Below, in pieces: positions 1 to 8,647 of a DNA stretch of 64,000 nucleotides (positions are counted from its first letter, which is position 1; every line of letters starts with the position of its first letter). Source of the DNA: Kumtagia sp963829135 (GTDB lineage: Bacteria > Pseudomonadota > Alphaproteobacteria > Rhizobiales > Rhizobiaceae); NCBI GenBank assembly GCA_963829135.1, contig CAWHHO010000009.1, positions 21,198 through 85,197 on the forward strand, given 5' to 3'. Position numbers and translations under genes: made by a program. The notes under the pieces were generated by a model, which searched no databases, was not told where the DNA came from, and saw only the letters and a list, made by a program, of their open reading frames with translations.

Positions 1-121
1 ACACCACCAGGCAGGCAGCTCCCTCCCAGACCATTGCTAGCCTCGATCTTGACAACTCAAATCCGCTGATGAGATATTAGTTCGATTGGTTGACGAATAA
101 AAAGTTGCGAGGTGGTGATTG

Positions 122-1330
122 ATGTTCCTCCACAGCCTTTTGCGCACAAATCCTGCCTTCATCGATGCGGCGATAGAATTGCATCAGTCAGGACACATTC
201 CGGCCAACAGCTATGTGCTGGATATCGACACAATTGCCGAAAATGCCACGCACATCGTGTCGGAAGCGCACCGCCATGGACTTTCAGTTTTTCCGATGAC
301 CAAGCAATTCGGGCGCAATCCGGAAGCGCTCAAGGTGATTTCCGATGCGGGCGTCGATCGCTTCGTCGCGGTCGACATGGCATGCGCCCGCGCAATAAAA
401 CACGGCGGATATGCAGTCGGCCATCTCGGCCATCTCGTGCAGATACCACGCCATGAGATTACGGAGGCGCTGTCCCTCGCACCGGACTATTGGACCGTGT
501 TCAGCCGGGAGCAGGCCGATTCCATCAGCCGTGCAATGCCGGATGGCAAAACGCAAAAGGTCCTGCTTCGGGTTTATGGCCGTGACGACATGGTGGTGCC
601 GACCCATGCCGGCGGCTTTGCTCTCGAGACCCTTGACTCCGATATCGATCACATTGCTCGACTCCCCGGTATCGTGCTGGCCGGCGTTACAACCTATCCA
701 TCGGCAAGTTTCGACCGCCTCACTCGTACGGTAGTGGCGACACCCAATGTCGGTTCGATGAACAAGGCGGCCGAAATGCTCCGCTCGCGCGGCATCGCCG
801 ACATCCAGATCAATATGGCCAGCGAGCTTTCCACGCGAACGATCGCTCTTGCTGCAGAGGGCGGAGCAACGCAGATAGAGCCCGGCCATGCCTTTACCGG
901 CACAAGCCCGTACCAGATTTTCACGGACGCTCCCGAACGCCAGGCAATGATTTATCTCAGCGAGGTGTCGCATGCTGCAGCCGGAGGCAGCTTTTTCTTC
1001 GGCGGCGGCCTCTATCAATGCATTGGCGCAGTCGAACACACTCAGGAGGCACTCGTCGGACGAAGCGGGGCGAATGGGCCCCGCTTCGAGAGAACCGCCT
1101 TGACCACACCACCCAATGGCGTCATCGACTTTTACGGGAAGCTCGATTATCCGGCAGGAACCGACGTCCGCTCCGGCGATACGGTCATCGTCTGCACACG
1201 CCCACAGGCATTCTTCACCCGAGCCTTCATAGTGCCGGTGCGGGGCATCATATCAGGATCGCCTGAAGTTCTCGGCGTCTGGGATGTAAATGGCTTTCCT
1301 TCACAAACAGCCCCGATCCATACGAATTGA
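122..1330 (+). CDS. YhfX-like PLP-dependent enzyme (alanine racemase N-terminal fold)
   Basis: Protein of about 402 residues that reads as a fold-type III PLP enzyme of the YhfX group. A TIM-barrel alanine-racemase-like N-terminal half carries the 'PMTKQFGRNP' segment near residue 60, which holds the candidate PLP lysine, and a smaller beta domain follows. The reaction is not established for this family; racemase or isomerase activity on an amino acid or phosphorylated amine is inference. I chose ATG 122 because GAGGTGG lies 6-7 bases upstream; a TTG codon sits directly before it. It is the first complete gene of a catabolic cluster with a TolB-like gene, another fold-type III PLP enzyme and a sugar isomerase. 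Confidence 0.75.
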   Translation: MFLHSLLRTNPAFIDAAIELHQSGHIPANSYVLDIDTIAENATHIVSEAHRHGLSVFPMTKQFGRNPEALKVISDAGVDRFVAVDMACARAIKHGGYAVGHLGHLVQIPRHEITEALSLAPDYWTVFSREQADSISRAMPDGKTQKVLLRVYGRDDMVVPTHAGGFALETLDSDIDHIARLPGIVLAGVTTYPSASFDRLTRTVVATPNVGSMNKAAEMLRSRGIADIQINMASELSTRTIALAAEGGATQIEPGHAFTGTSPYQIFTDAPERQAMIYLSEVSHAAAGGSFFFGGGLYQCIGAVEHTQEALVGRSGANGPRFERTALTTPPNGVIDFYGKLDYPAGTDVRSGDTVIVCTRPQAFFTRAFIVPVRGIISGSPEVLGVWDVNGFPSQTAPIHTN

Positions 1331-1400
1331 ACCACACGCGGATGCGGCGACGAGCTCGTCTAGGGTCGCCGGCATGACCTCGGATGGGTGACGGCGTATG

Positions 1401-2325
1401 TTACGCGCCCCGCATCGGGTACCGCACATACGCGAAGCGTTGTGAATCCGGCGACCATGAATTGACGTTGATCGTTCCCTGCCCACCATTGAACGCGTCG
1501 AGTTCTCGCTGGCCTTGCCCGTCGGGCGATCATTGTTCGCAGAATGACGGCGCGGTCGGCGGGGTGGCCGGTCGTGCCTTCCGGAAAGCTGATATACGCA
1601 ATCAGCGAACCATCCGGCGACGGATGCGGGAACCAGTTGACGCGCTGGTCGGAAGTCAGCTGCTGCAAGCCGCTGCCATCCGGTCGGATGCGGAAGATTT
1701 GCGCATGACCGGGATAGGCAGCTGCCGCTTCAGAGTTGAAGTAGATCCATTTTCCGTCCGGCGAAAATTCCGGCCCATCGACAGGACATTTGCCGTCGGT
1801 CAGGAAAACATCGTCACCGCCGCCGGCGGACAACGTGCAGATATATGTGACGGCGTTTCCATCTGCGTCTCGCTTCAGCGCGACATAGGCGAGCAGCCCG
1901 CCATCCGGCGAAATACCGTGGAGATAATGGCGGAAGCCGCTCCGAGCCATCGCTTCATTGGAGACCCGCCGTGGTTCACCCCCCTCGATCGGGAGGACGT
2001 AGAGATGCCCGTCATTGGAGGTGACGAAAATCCGGCGGCCGTCAGGCGCGACCACATGGTCGTTGTTGAGGTTCTCGACAGGCGCGCTGTTGATTCGATG
2101 AGGTCCCAGATCGCCGTCCGGCGAAATGCGAAACAGCCGGCCGTCGGCATTGTAGATCAGCCATTTCCCGTCCGGCGTCCAGTTCGGCGCTTCGATGAGT
2201 TCGGCCGTGTCATAGATGACCTGCGGCGAAGCGCCATCGCGATCGATCACCACCAACTCGCAAATCTGTCCCTGCTGCAGCCGTCTTGTATCCGCCCACG
2301 GCCGCATCGATCTTGTTGAACGCAT
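1401..2325 (-). pseudogene. TolB-like WD40/PD40 beta-propeller protein (frameshifted as sequenced)
   Basis: Repeated 'SPDG/TPDGKW' blades (APNWTPDGKW, HGISPDGG, EFSPDGKW, PHPSPDGS) identify a TolB-type PD40 propeller, a soluble carbohydrate- or ligand-binding fold of unknown substrate. The annotated frame drifts into nonsense after residue ~255. The next minus frame then gives the expected last blade ('NGGQGTINVNSWSPDS' and on to 'RYPMRGA') and stops at 1401-1403, so the reading frame breaks near 1530. No signal peptide is visible. The start is uncertain because the first ~15 residues look unlike the family. It is convergent with the YhfX-like gene and divergent from the D-threonine-aldolase-like gene. 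Confidence 0.65.
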
Positions 2326-2509
2326 GTCCGTTTCCCGCGATTTGGCTTCGGAGAGCGAGTTTGACGCAGGTGGCGCGCCGGTTCAACCGGCTTGCCAGTC
2401 GAACCCTGTGCCCCCACTTTGCGATTGCGGTTGGCGTGTCGCTTGGCTTTCCCTGTATGCTTGTCGCCAGATGTGTTGGGCGGATGCGTTCGCGCGGAAG
2501 GACTTTGCT

Positions 2510-3568
2510 ATGCGTGTTGAGGATGTGGATACACCCGCGGTTCTGATCGAGCGCCGGCTGGTAGAAGCAAATCTGAGGCGGGCGCAAGAGCACGCCGACA
2601 AGCAGGGCGTTAAACTTCGGCCGCACATCAAGACCCACAAGCTGCCCCTGTTGGCGCGACGTCAGATTGAGTTGGGCGCGGCCGGCATCACCTGCCAGAA
2701 GATCGGCGAGGCGGAAGTCATGGCTGATGCCGGCATCGCCGACATCTTTATTCCCTACAACATCATCGGCGACCGAAAGCTGGTGCGCTTGAAGGCGTTG
2801 CATGACCGCGTCACACTTTCCGTCACCGCAGACAGCGGCGAGGCAGTTGCCGGTTATGTCCGAACTTTTGGAGATCCAGCGCATCCGCTGACGGTGCTGA
2901 TCGAATGCGACACGGGCGGAGGCCGTTGCGGCGTACAATCGCCCGGCGAGGCCCTGGCACTGGCGAAGTTGATCGGGGGCGCTCCGGGCTTGCGTTTCGG
3001 CGGCCTGATGACATATCCGGCCCGCCGCATGACTGCCGAAGTGGAAGAGTGGTTCCAGAAGGCGCTGGCGGTGTTGAAGCGTGCCGGCATCCATGTAGAG
3101 CGCGTCTCGACCGGCGGATCGCCGGATTTCTACGACGGCGGCGTGATTGCCTCCGCGACGGAACATCGGCCCGGAACCTACATCTACTCCGACCGCATGC
3201 AGGTCGCATTCGGTCACGGCAGGCTCGAGGATTGCGCGCTGACGGTGCTGGCAACCGTGGTCAGCAGACCCACGGAAGACCGCGCGATCCTTGACACCGG
3301 TTCAAAGGCGCTTGCCGCGGATACTTGCCCGGAACCCGGCTACGGCCATATCGTCGAATATCCCCGCGCGGTGATTACCGCGCTCAACGAGGAGCATGCG
3401 ATCGTCGACCTGTCGAAATGTTCGCTGCGGCCTTCCATCGGCGACAGGGTGCGCGTGATCCCGAACCACGTCTGCGTGGTCTCAAATCTGTTCGACAGCG
3501 TCAACCTTGTCGACGATGGCATCGTCGTGCAGACGCTGCCGGTGGCCGCACGGGGGAAATTGAGCTGA
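2510..3568 (+). CDS. DSD1-family PLP enzyme (D-threonine aldolase / D-serine dehydratase-like)
   Basis: A 352-residue fold-type III PLP enzyme. The segment 'RPHIKTHKLP' near residue 40 carries the PLP Schiff-base lysine, and 'NHVCVVSNL' near the C-terminus provides the His and Cys that bind the metal in D-threonine aldolases and eukaryotic-type D-serine dehydratases. Family members cleave or dehydrate D-beta-hydroxy amino acids with PLP and Zn2+ or Mn2+; the exact substrate here cannot be read from sequence. An open frame extends upstream to 2216, but ATG 2510 has GGAAGGA at a good distance and begins the conserved 'DVDTPAVLIE' start of the family, so the shorter form is preferred. It is convergent with the D-lyxose isomerase gene. 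Confidence 0.8.
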   Translation: MRVEDVDTPAVLIERRLVEANLRRAQEHADKQGVKLRPHIKTHKLPLLARRQIELGAAGITCQKIGEAEVMADAGIADIFIPYNIIGDRKLVRLKALHDRVTLSVTADSGEAVAGYVRTFGDPAHPLTVLIECDTGGGRCGVQSPGEALALAKLIGGAPGLRFGGLMTYPARRMTAEVEEWFQKALAVLKRAGIHVERVSTGGSPDFYDGGVIASATEHRPGTYIYSDRMQVAFGHGRLEDCALTVLATVVSRPTEDRAILDTGSKALAADTCPEPGYGHIVEYPRAVITALNEEHAIVDLSKCSLRPSIGDRVRVIPNHVCVVSNLFDSVNLVDDGIVVQTLPVAARGKLS

Positions 3569-3600
3569 GTTTGCCGGCCCCTATCGATCCACCACGAGAC

Positions 3601-4281
3601 CTACCTTAAATACAAATCATAGTCCGATACCAACAGATGCACCGGCGCTTCGTCTTCTTCGATCTCGGCGAAGCGGCCCACCGGATCGGCGAAAATATTG
3701 TCGGTGACATCGTCATTTACCGTCGAAACCTCGCCCACAAGCACGTCGGCGCGCTCGCCCCAGAACGCGTGCCAGACGCCGGGCATCAGCGTCACGCTCT
3801 CGCCTGGCTCAAGCGAAAGCTTGCCCCCTGCAGGCAGCTTGCGCATTACCCCATCGGTGGGCACGTGCACTTCCGCGCTGCGATCGACGCCACCATCCGG
3901 GCCGGACATGAACAGTTCGAGCACCAGCCTGCCGCCGCCTCGATTGATGATGTCCTCGCCTTTCACCACATGCCGATGCAAAGGGCAGAACTGATCCTTG
4001 CGGGTGATCATGATCTTTTCGGCATAAACCATGCCACCGCCGCGGCTCAGGTCCTCTGCCCTGCCGTTACGCGCGGTGAACAGGAAAAGGCCAATCTCGT
4101 TAAACTTCCCCTGGCCGAAGTCGGTAATGTCCCAGCCGAGACGAGCGCCGACAATACCCGAGGGCTTGCGTGTCCGCAGTTCATCCGGCGTCCAGTAGGC
4201 GAAGGGCGGCATGATGTACCCAAAGGAGCGGATGAAGGCGTCGCCTTCGCGAATTATTTCATTGACGCGTGACCGCTTCAT
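3601..4281 (-). CDS. D-lyxose isomerase (cupin family)
   Basis: A 226-residue cupin of the D-lyxose/D-mannose isomerase family, which interconverts D-lyxose and D-xylulose (and mannose and fructose) with a bound Mn2+. The metal site is visible as 'CPLHRHVVKGEDIINRGGG', with two histidines and a glutamate, plus the later 'PGVWHAFWGE' histidine. Start ATG at 4281 follows GGGAGGAAGCC; the open frame continues 45 codons upstream without family similarity. It is probably part of the same catabolic locus as the PLP enzymes to its left. The promoter must lie in the ~250 bp shared with the divergent SCP2 gene. Confidence 0.8.
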   Translation of the reverse strand: MKRSRVNEIIREGDAFIRSFGYIMPPFAYWTPDELRTRKPSGIVGARLGWDITDFGQGKFNEIGLFLFTARNGRAEDLSRGGGMVYAEKIMITRKDQFCPLHRHVVKGEDIINRGGGRLVLELFMSGPDGGVDRSAEVHVPTDGVMRKLPAGGKLSLEPGESVTLMPGVWHAFWGERADVLVGEVSTVNDDVTDNIFADPVGRFAEIEEDEAPVHLLVSDYDLYLR

Positions 4282-4532
4282 GGCTTCCTCCCGTACGCTC
4301 TCATGCCCGGGAACCCGAGCTTCCGCAAGGTCACAGGCGCTTTGCCGCATAGCCATGAGCGTAATCATGCCGAAATTTGACCAAGCGCCAGTTGACCCTC
4401 GGCCCTTGGCTGACATAACCGTCGCATAATTTTTCAGCCGGGCGCCAGCATATGCGTTTTCCCTTTAACTTGTTCGCGAGCGCATCTGCCGGGAACGGCG
4501 CGTCGGAAACGCACACAAAGGAGATAACGGGC

Positions 4533-4814
4533 ATGACTGTCCAGGACATTGCAGAGAAGCTGCGGCCACGCGTCGAGACGCAGGATTTCGACAAATCGGT
4601 GAAGTTCGACACAGGCGCTGACGGCGTCATCCTGGTCAATGGCAAGACCATCACGACCGAGGACGGTCCGGCGGATTGTACCATCTCGCTGTCGCTAGAC
4701 GATCTCGAAGCGCTGATGGCGGGCGATCTCAGCCCCACCATGGCGTTTATGACCGGCAAGATCAAAGTCACCGGCGACATGTCGATCGCCATGGCGCTGA
4801 GCCAGCTGATTTAG
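4533..4814 (+). CDS. SCP2 sterol-binding domain protein
   Basis: A 93-residue single-domain protein with the SCP2 fold: 'VQDIAEKLRPRV' helix, 'VKFDTGADGVILVNG', 'DCTISLSLDDLEALMAGDLSP', 'MAFMTGKIKVTGDMSIAMAL'. The family binds lipids or acyl chains in a hydrophobic tunnel; the bacterial role is not defined. ATG 4533 is preferred over the in-frame ATG 4452 because AAAGGAG sits 9-10 bases upstream and the domain begins immediately. No signal peptide is seen, so it is cytosolic. A hairpin terminator follows the stop. Confidence 0.85.
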   Translation: MTVQDIAEKLRPRVETQDFDKSVKFDTGADGVILVNGKTITTEDGPADCTISLSLDDLEALMAGDLSPTMAFMTGKIKVTGDMSIAMALSQLI

Positions 4815-4829
4815 CTCGCTCCCTGTCCA

Positions 4830-4866
4830 ACAAGCCCGCTGCCATTCGACGGCGGGCTTGTGTTGT
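4830..4866. terminator. Bidirectional hairpin terminator between SCP2 and GNAT genes
   Basis: Perfect 10-bp stem ACAAGCCCGC / GCGGGCTTGT at 4830-4839 and 4852-4861 with a 12-base loop, between two convergent genes. A GTTGT run follows on the plus strand. Confidence 0.7.
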
Positions 4867-5543
4867 CAGGCGGCCCGCGTCAGGCGCTGGCCATCATGGG
4901 CCTTGCGGCCCGATGGGCGCAGGACGCCTTGTGCGCCATCCAATGCACCTTCGACGAGTTCCAGCGCGAGGAAGCGATGCCGTTCATAGGGACCGGGCAT
5001 CGCCAGCGACCCGGTCTTCTCCGCCGAGAAGCCAAAGCGCGCATAGTATGGTTCATCGCCCACCAGCAGGATCGCGCGATGGCCCAAGCGCGCGGCTTCG
5101 GCAATCGCTTCCCGTATCAGCGCCGAACCGATCCCCGCATTCTTTAGCGCAGGGTCGACGGCCAGCGGGCCAAGCAGCAGTGCGCCAGCGTCCCCGGCAA
5201 TCACATCCCACAACCGCAGCGTGCCGACGACCGCACCCGAAGCATCGCGCGCCGCGAAGGCAAGGCCTTCCGACGGCTTGCGGCCGCGACGCAGCTTTTC
5301 GGACGACTTGCGCCGACGGCCCGGCCCCATCGCGCGGTCGAGCAGCGCTTCGCGTGCGGCGATGTCGCCAGGCCGTTCAGCAGTTATGAAGGCGATAGCC
5401 GACCGACCCGGCTCGCTGCACGTGCCACCTTCTCCCCGCTGGGGAGAGGAGGGCGCAAGCGTCGCAGCCTGGCTCTTCTCCCCAGCGGGGAGAAAGTGGC
5501 GCGAAGCGTCAGATGAGGGGGATTCGATCAGTATGACGTCCAA
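4866..5543 (-). CDS. GNAT family N-acetyltransferase
   Basis: GNAT fold: 'GPLAVDPALKNAGIGSALIREA' is the acetyl-CoA pyrophosphate loop (motif A), followed by 'ILLVGDEPYYARFGFS' (motif B). The substrate is unknown. The start is difficult. No ATG precedes the domain, and a GC-rich palindromic element (5425-5521) occupies the N-terminal coding region and is read through. I chose TTG 5543, which has GAAGGA nine bases upstream and gives 225 residues with the element encoding residues ~8-40. It follows the ornithine decarboxylase gene in the same direction after 94 bp. An alternative is that the true gene lost its native start when the element arrived. Confidence 0.65.
   Translation of the reverse strand: MDVILIESPSSDASRHFLPAGEKSQAATLAPSSPQRGEGGTCSEPGRSAIAFITAERPGDIAAREALLDRAMGPGRRRKSSEKLRRGRKPSEGLAFAARDASGAVVGTLRLWDVIAGDAGALLLGPLAVDPALKNAGIGSALIREAIAEAARLGHRAILLVGDEPYYARFGFSAEKTGSLAMPGPYERHRFLALELVEGALDGAQGVLRPSGRKAHDGQRLTRAA
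5425..5521. repeat. GC-rich palindromic element inside the GNAT reading frame
   Basis: Inverted arms CCACCTTCTCCCCGCTGGGG and CCCAGCGGGGAGAAAGTGG flank a short centre, then a tail 'gcgaagcgtcagatgaggggg'-like to 5521. The type is the interspersed palindrome common between genes of Mesorhizobium-like genomes. Here it is coding. Confidence 0.7.
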
Positions 5544-5637
5544 TTTCTGCAATCCTTCACCCGCAGAGGTCGGTTCCACAAGCGATGCCGACGCCGGGAA
5601 GCGCCCGGCGGCGGCGATCTGAGCGGCTTGTAAGCCC

Positions 5638-6771
5638 TCAGATGACGTAGGACCGCAACGGCTCGAAGCCGTTGAAGGCGACCGACGCATAGGTGGTCGT
5701 GTAGGCGCCGGTGCCCTCGATCAGCACTTCGTCCCCGATGGTCAGAGACAGCGGCAGCGGGTACGGCGTCTTCTCGTACATGACATCCGCCGAATCGCAG
5801 GTCGGGCCGGCGAGCACGCAAGGCGCCTTCTCATCCTCGTCGCGCTCGGTCACGATCGGATAGCGGATCGCCTCGTCCATCGTCTCCGCAAGACCGCCGA
5901 ACTTCCCGATGTCAAGAAATACCCAGCGCACATTGTCGTTCTCGGCTTTCCTGGAGATCAGGACGACTTCCGACTTGATCACGCCGGCGTTGCCGACCAT
6001 GCCACGACCAGGCTCGATGATGGTCTCGGGAATCTCGTTGCCGAAGTGCTTGCGAAGAGCGGAAAAGATCGCTTCGCCATAGGCACGCGCCACCGGAACG
6101 TCCTTCAGGTAACGAGTCGGGAAACCGCCGCCCATATTGACCATCTTGAGCACGATGCCTTCCTCGGCCAGCGTCGCGAAGACGCGCTTCGCATCGCCCA
6201 GCGCACGGTCCCACGCGGTCACGTCGCACTGCTGCGAACCAACATGAAACGATACGCCATAGGCGTCGAGGCCAAGCGACTTGGCATGGCGAAGCACGTC
6301 GACCGCCATCGCCGGCACGCAGCCGAATTTGCGCGACAGCGGCCACTCGGCGCCTTCGCCATCGGTCAGCACGCGGCAGAAGACGCGGCTGCCGGGAGCG
6401 GCGCGCGCCACCTTCTCGACTTCCTCGACACAATCCACCGCGAACAGGCGGATACCTAGGTCGAAGGCACGCGCGATGTCGCGCTCCTTCTTGATGGTGT
6501 TGCCGAAGGAAATGCGGTCCGCAGGCGCACCCGCGTCCATCGCCATCTCGACTTCGGCAACCGACGCGGTGTCGAAGGACGACCCCATCGAGGCAAGCAG
6601 GCGCAGAATTTCGGGCGCCGGGTTTGCCTTCACCGCGTAGTATATCTTGGAGTCCGGAAGCGCCTTCTCGAAGGCGCGGAAATTGTCGCTTACCACGTCG
6701 AGATCGACCACCAGGCAGGGGCCGGACGGGCGACGGGTGGCAAGGAAATCAAGGATACGCTGAGTGGCCAT
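5638..6771 (-). CDS. odc: Ornithine decarboxylase (group IV PLP decarboxylase)
   Basis: A 377-residue fold-type III decarboxylase converting ornithine (possibly also lysine) to putrescine (cadaverine). 'YYAVKANPAP' holds the PLP lysine, 'VSFHVGSQ' and 'NMGGGFP' are substrate and phosphate contacts, 'EPGRGMVGNAG' follows, and 'GPTCDSADVMYE' contains the catalytic cysteine. The length matches alphaproteobacterial ODC. Start 6771 (MATQ) has GGAG six bases upstream; ATG 6783 is an alternative. With homospermidine synthase at 34.8 kb it would supply the homospermidine pathway. The ~450 bp upstream holds no gene on this strand and is a likely structured leader. Confidence 0.9.
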   Translation of the reverse strand: MATQRILDFLATRRPSGPCLVVDLDVVSDNFRAFEKALPDSKIYYAVKANPAPEILRLLASMGSSFDTASVAEVEMAMDAGAPADRISFGNTIKKERDIARAFDLGIRLFAVDCVEEVEKVARAAPGSRVFCRVLTDGEGAEWPLSRKFGCVPAMAVDVLRHAKSLGLDAYGVSFHVGSQQCDVTAWDRALGDAKRVFATLAEEGIVLKMVNMGGGFPTRYLKDVPVARAYGEAIFSALRKHFGNEIPETIIEPGRGMVGNAGVIKSEVVLISRKAENDNVRWVFLDIGKFGGLAETMDEAIRYPIVTERDEDEKAPCVLAGPTCDSADVMYEKTPYPLPLSLTIGDEVLIEGTGAYTTTYASVAFNGFEPLRSYVI

Positions 6772-6783
6772 CTGGGTCTCCAT

Positions 6784-7240
6784 TCACGCTCGCAAAAGCG
6801 CGCAGTCAGGCATCCGCACGGAGGCACGCGGCCTCGCGATTGCGGAGGTGGACAAAGGCGGGACGGAAGCCTCATGGAACCAGCCGGTGGAGACCCCGGA
6901 ACCATGAAACGCCGTCTCGCGGCGATGAACCTAGGCCAGCCCGGCTTCGGTTCGCTTTGTCTGCCTTGGATTGGATGGGAGACCCGTCCGCACTGCAGGC
7001 AATGATGGTGTGCCTCTTCAGTAACCCCGGTCTTTGGACAACCGGAAGAGAACCAGAAAGGCCCGCACCGTCGTTGCTTCAAGGTGTCCTCGATTTTGCG
7101 GTTGGCCGCTAAATCGACTGGAGGGGTTGGCTCCAGTTACCTTACCGATTTCCTCGCCATTCGAGGAACCGGCGGACACCCACAGGCACGTGCGACTTTG
7201 GGCAACGGCGCATATAGGGAACGCGCGGTTCACAATCAAT
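6784..7240 (-). promoter_or_regulatory. Long odc 5' leader, candidate speF-type RNA element
   Basis: About 460 bp without a convincing gene, upstream of odc. Read on the minus strand it contains several GC-rich hairpins, for example GCCG-CGAGA-CGGC near 6905-6925 and CCGG...CCGG arms around 6880-6900. Alphaproteobacterial odc/speF genes are known to carry the conserved speF RNA motif (Rfam) at this position. I match it by location and size, not by a recognised consensus. Confidence 0.4.
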
Positions 7241-7313
7241 TAAAATCGGAGTCCGGGTTGAATTTTTTTGGTTCGCGAACAATCCTGCGCGCATCGTATT
7301 CCTGGAGTGAACG

Positions 7314-8583
7314 ATGAGCCGCACCAGCGATCCATACCATGCGTTCCTCGACTATCCGCAAGACGCTGTTTCGAATAGCGAATCCGGGGCGTTGTCTGGC
7401 CTGTCGCTGGCCGTGAAGGACATCTTCGATGTCCAGAGCTACTGCACCGGCTGCGGCAATCCGAGCAAGCTCGCCGAGGCCCTGCCTGCGGCTCGCAATG
7501 CTCCCAGCGTGCAGACCCTGCTTGATTCGGGTGCCCGCTTCGCCGGCAAGACGGTCACGGATGAACTGGCGTTTTCACTGTTCGGCCAGAACATCCATTT
7601 TCCGCTGCCGATCAATCCAAACGCGCCCGACCGATACACCGGCGGCTCGTCCTGCGGTTCCGCCGCCGCCGTCGCCGGCGGGCTGGTGGATATCGCGCTC
7701 GGCTCCGACACCGGCGGCTCGATCCGCGCACCGGCGAGCTTCTGCGGTCTCATCGGATTGCGCACGACGCACGGCCTTATTTCCGCGGACGGAGTCATGC
7801 CGCTCGCGCCTTCGCTCGACACGGTCGGCTGGTTCGCCAAGGATATCGATGTTTATGAGAGGGTGGGACGGGCGCTCTTACCCTCCCCCATGCGGGGAGG
7901 GTCGGCGCGCAGCGCCGGGGTGGGGGTAAACAATGATGTCTCTTCACCCCCACCCGACCCTTCGGGCGACCCTCCCCCTAAGGGGGAGGGTAAGTCCTCC
8001 TTTCACGCCATCGACACGCTCGATAACTTCCTTCTTCCCGAGGCCATCGCCGAATATGACCGCATGCGCGGAGGGCTCGGCCATTCCATCACGGCCTTCA
8101 AGGGCTGGCCGTTCTCCTCGACGCCCGACGAACTCTATTCCTGCTTCCGCAACATTCAGGCGTATGAAGCATGGCAGGCGCATGGAGCATGGATAACAGC
8201 CAACGCAGCATCTCTCGCGGAGGGGACGCGCCAGCGCTTCGAGTTCGGAAGGAACGTAACCCTCGCAACGGTCGAAGCCGAGCGCGCACGCCGCACCGCT
8301 TTCCGCGAGGAATTCACCAGCTTCCTGACCGATGGCGCGATGTTGGTCTTGCCGACGGTGCCGAGCGCTGCGCCTCTGAAATCCGAGACGCCCGAGGGTC
8401 TGCAGGCTTACCGTGAGCGCGCTTTGCATCTGCTGTGCCTTTCCGGCCTGTCCGGACTTCCCGCAGATAAGCGTACCCGTTGGTACAGTGGAGGGCGCGC
8501 CCTTCGGCCTGTCGCTTGTCGGGCCTGCGGGCAGCGACATGGTGTTGATCGGTCTGGCACGGAGAATCCTGGAAAACCGATGA
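7314..8583 (+). pseudogene. Amidase family protein (frameshifted near the C-terminus as sequenced)
   Basis: Amidase-signature enzyme that hydrolyses a carbon-nitrogen bond of an unknown amide: 'AVKDIFDV' with the catalytic lysine, 'GGSSCGSAAAVAGG' with the cis-Ser, and 'GSDTGGSIRAPASFCGLIG' with the nucleophilic Ser. The frame breaks at about 8461, in a CCC run. The other frame continues 'PQISVPVGTVEGAPFGLSLV' and ends at TGA 8581-8583, as expected for the family, so an extra C is likely. A 116-bp palindromic element (7878-7993) adds ~37 residues in the middle without closing the frame. The LysR gene starts 64 bp downstream. Confidence 0.75.
7878..7993. repeat. Palindromic element inside the amidase reading frame
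   Basis: Terminal arms TTACCCTCCCCC (7878 on) and GGGGGAGGGTAA (to 7993), with inner inverted runs (GGGGTGGGGGT / ACCCCCACCCG) and a CGACCCTTCGGGCG centre. It encodes a Pro/Gly/Ser-rich insert between 'RVGRALL' and 'SSFHAIDTLDN' of the amidase. Confidence 0.75.
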
Positions 8584-8647
8584 CGCGCTTTTCACCCCCA
8601 TGGGTTCTGCCGATCTTGCCGAAACAATTATCAGAAGGCGCCTATCC

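Noticed and set aside
2210..3217. Minus-strand open frame of ~335 residues
   Set aside because: Antisense to the DSD1-like gene and without family features; caused by the GC-rich third-position bias.
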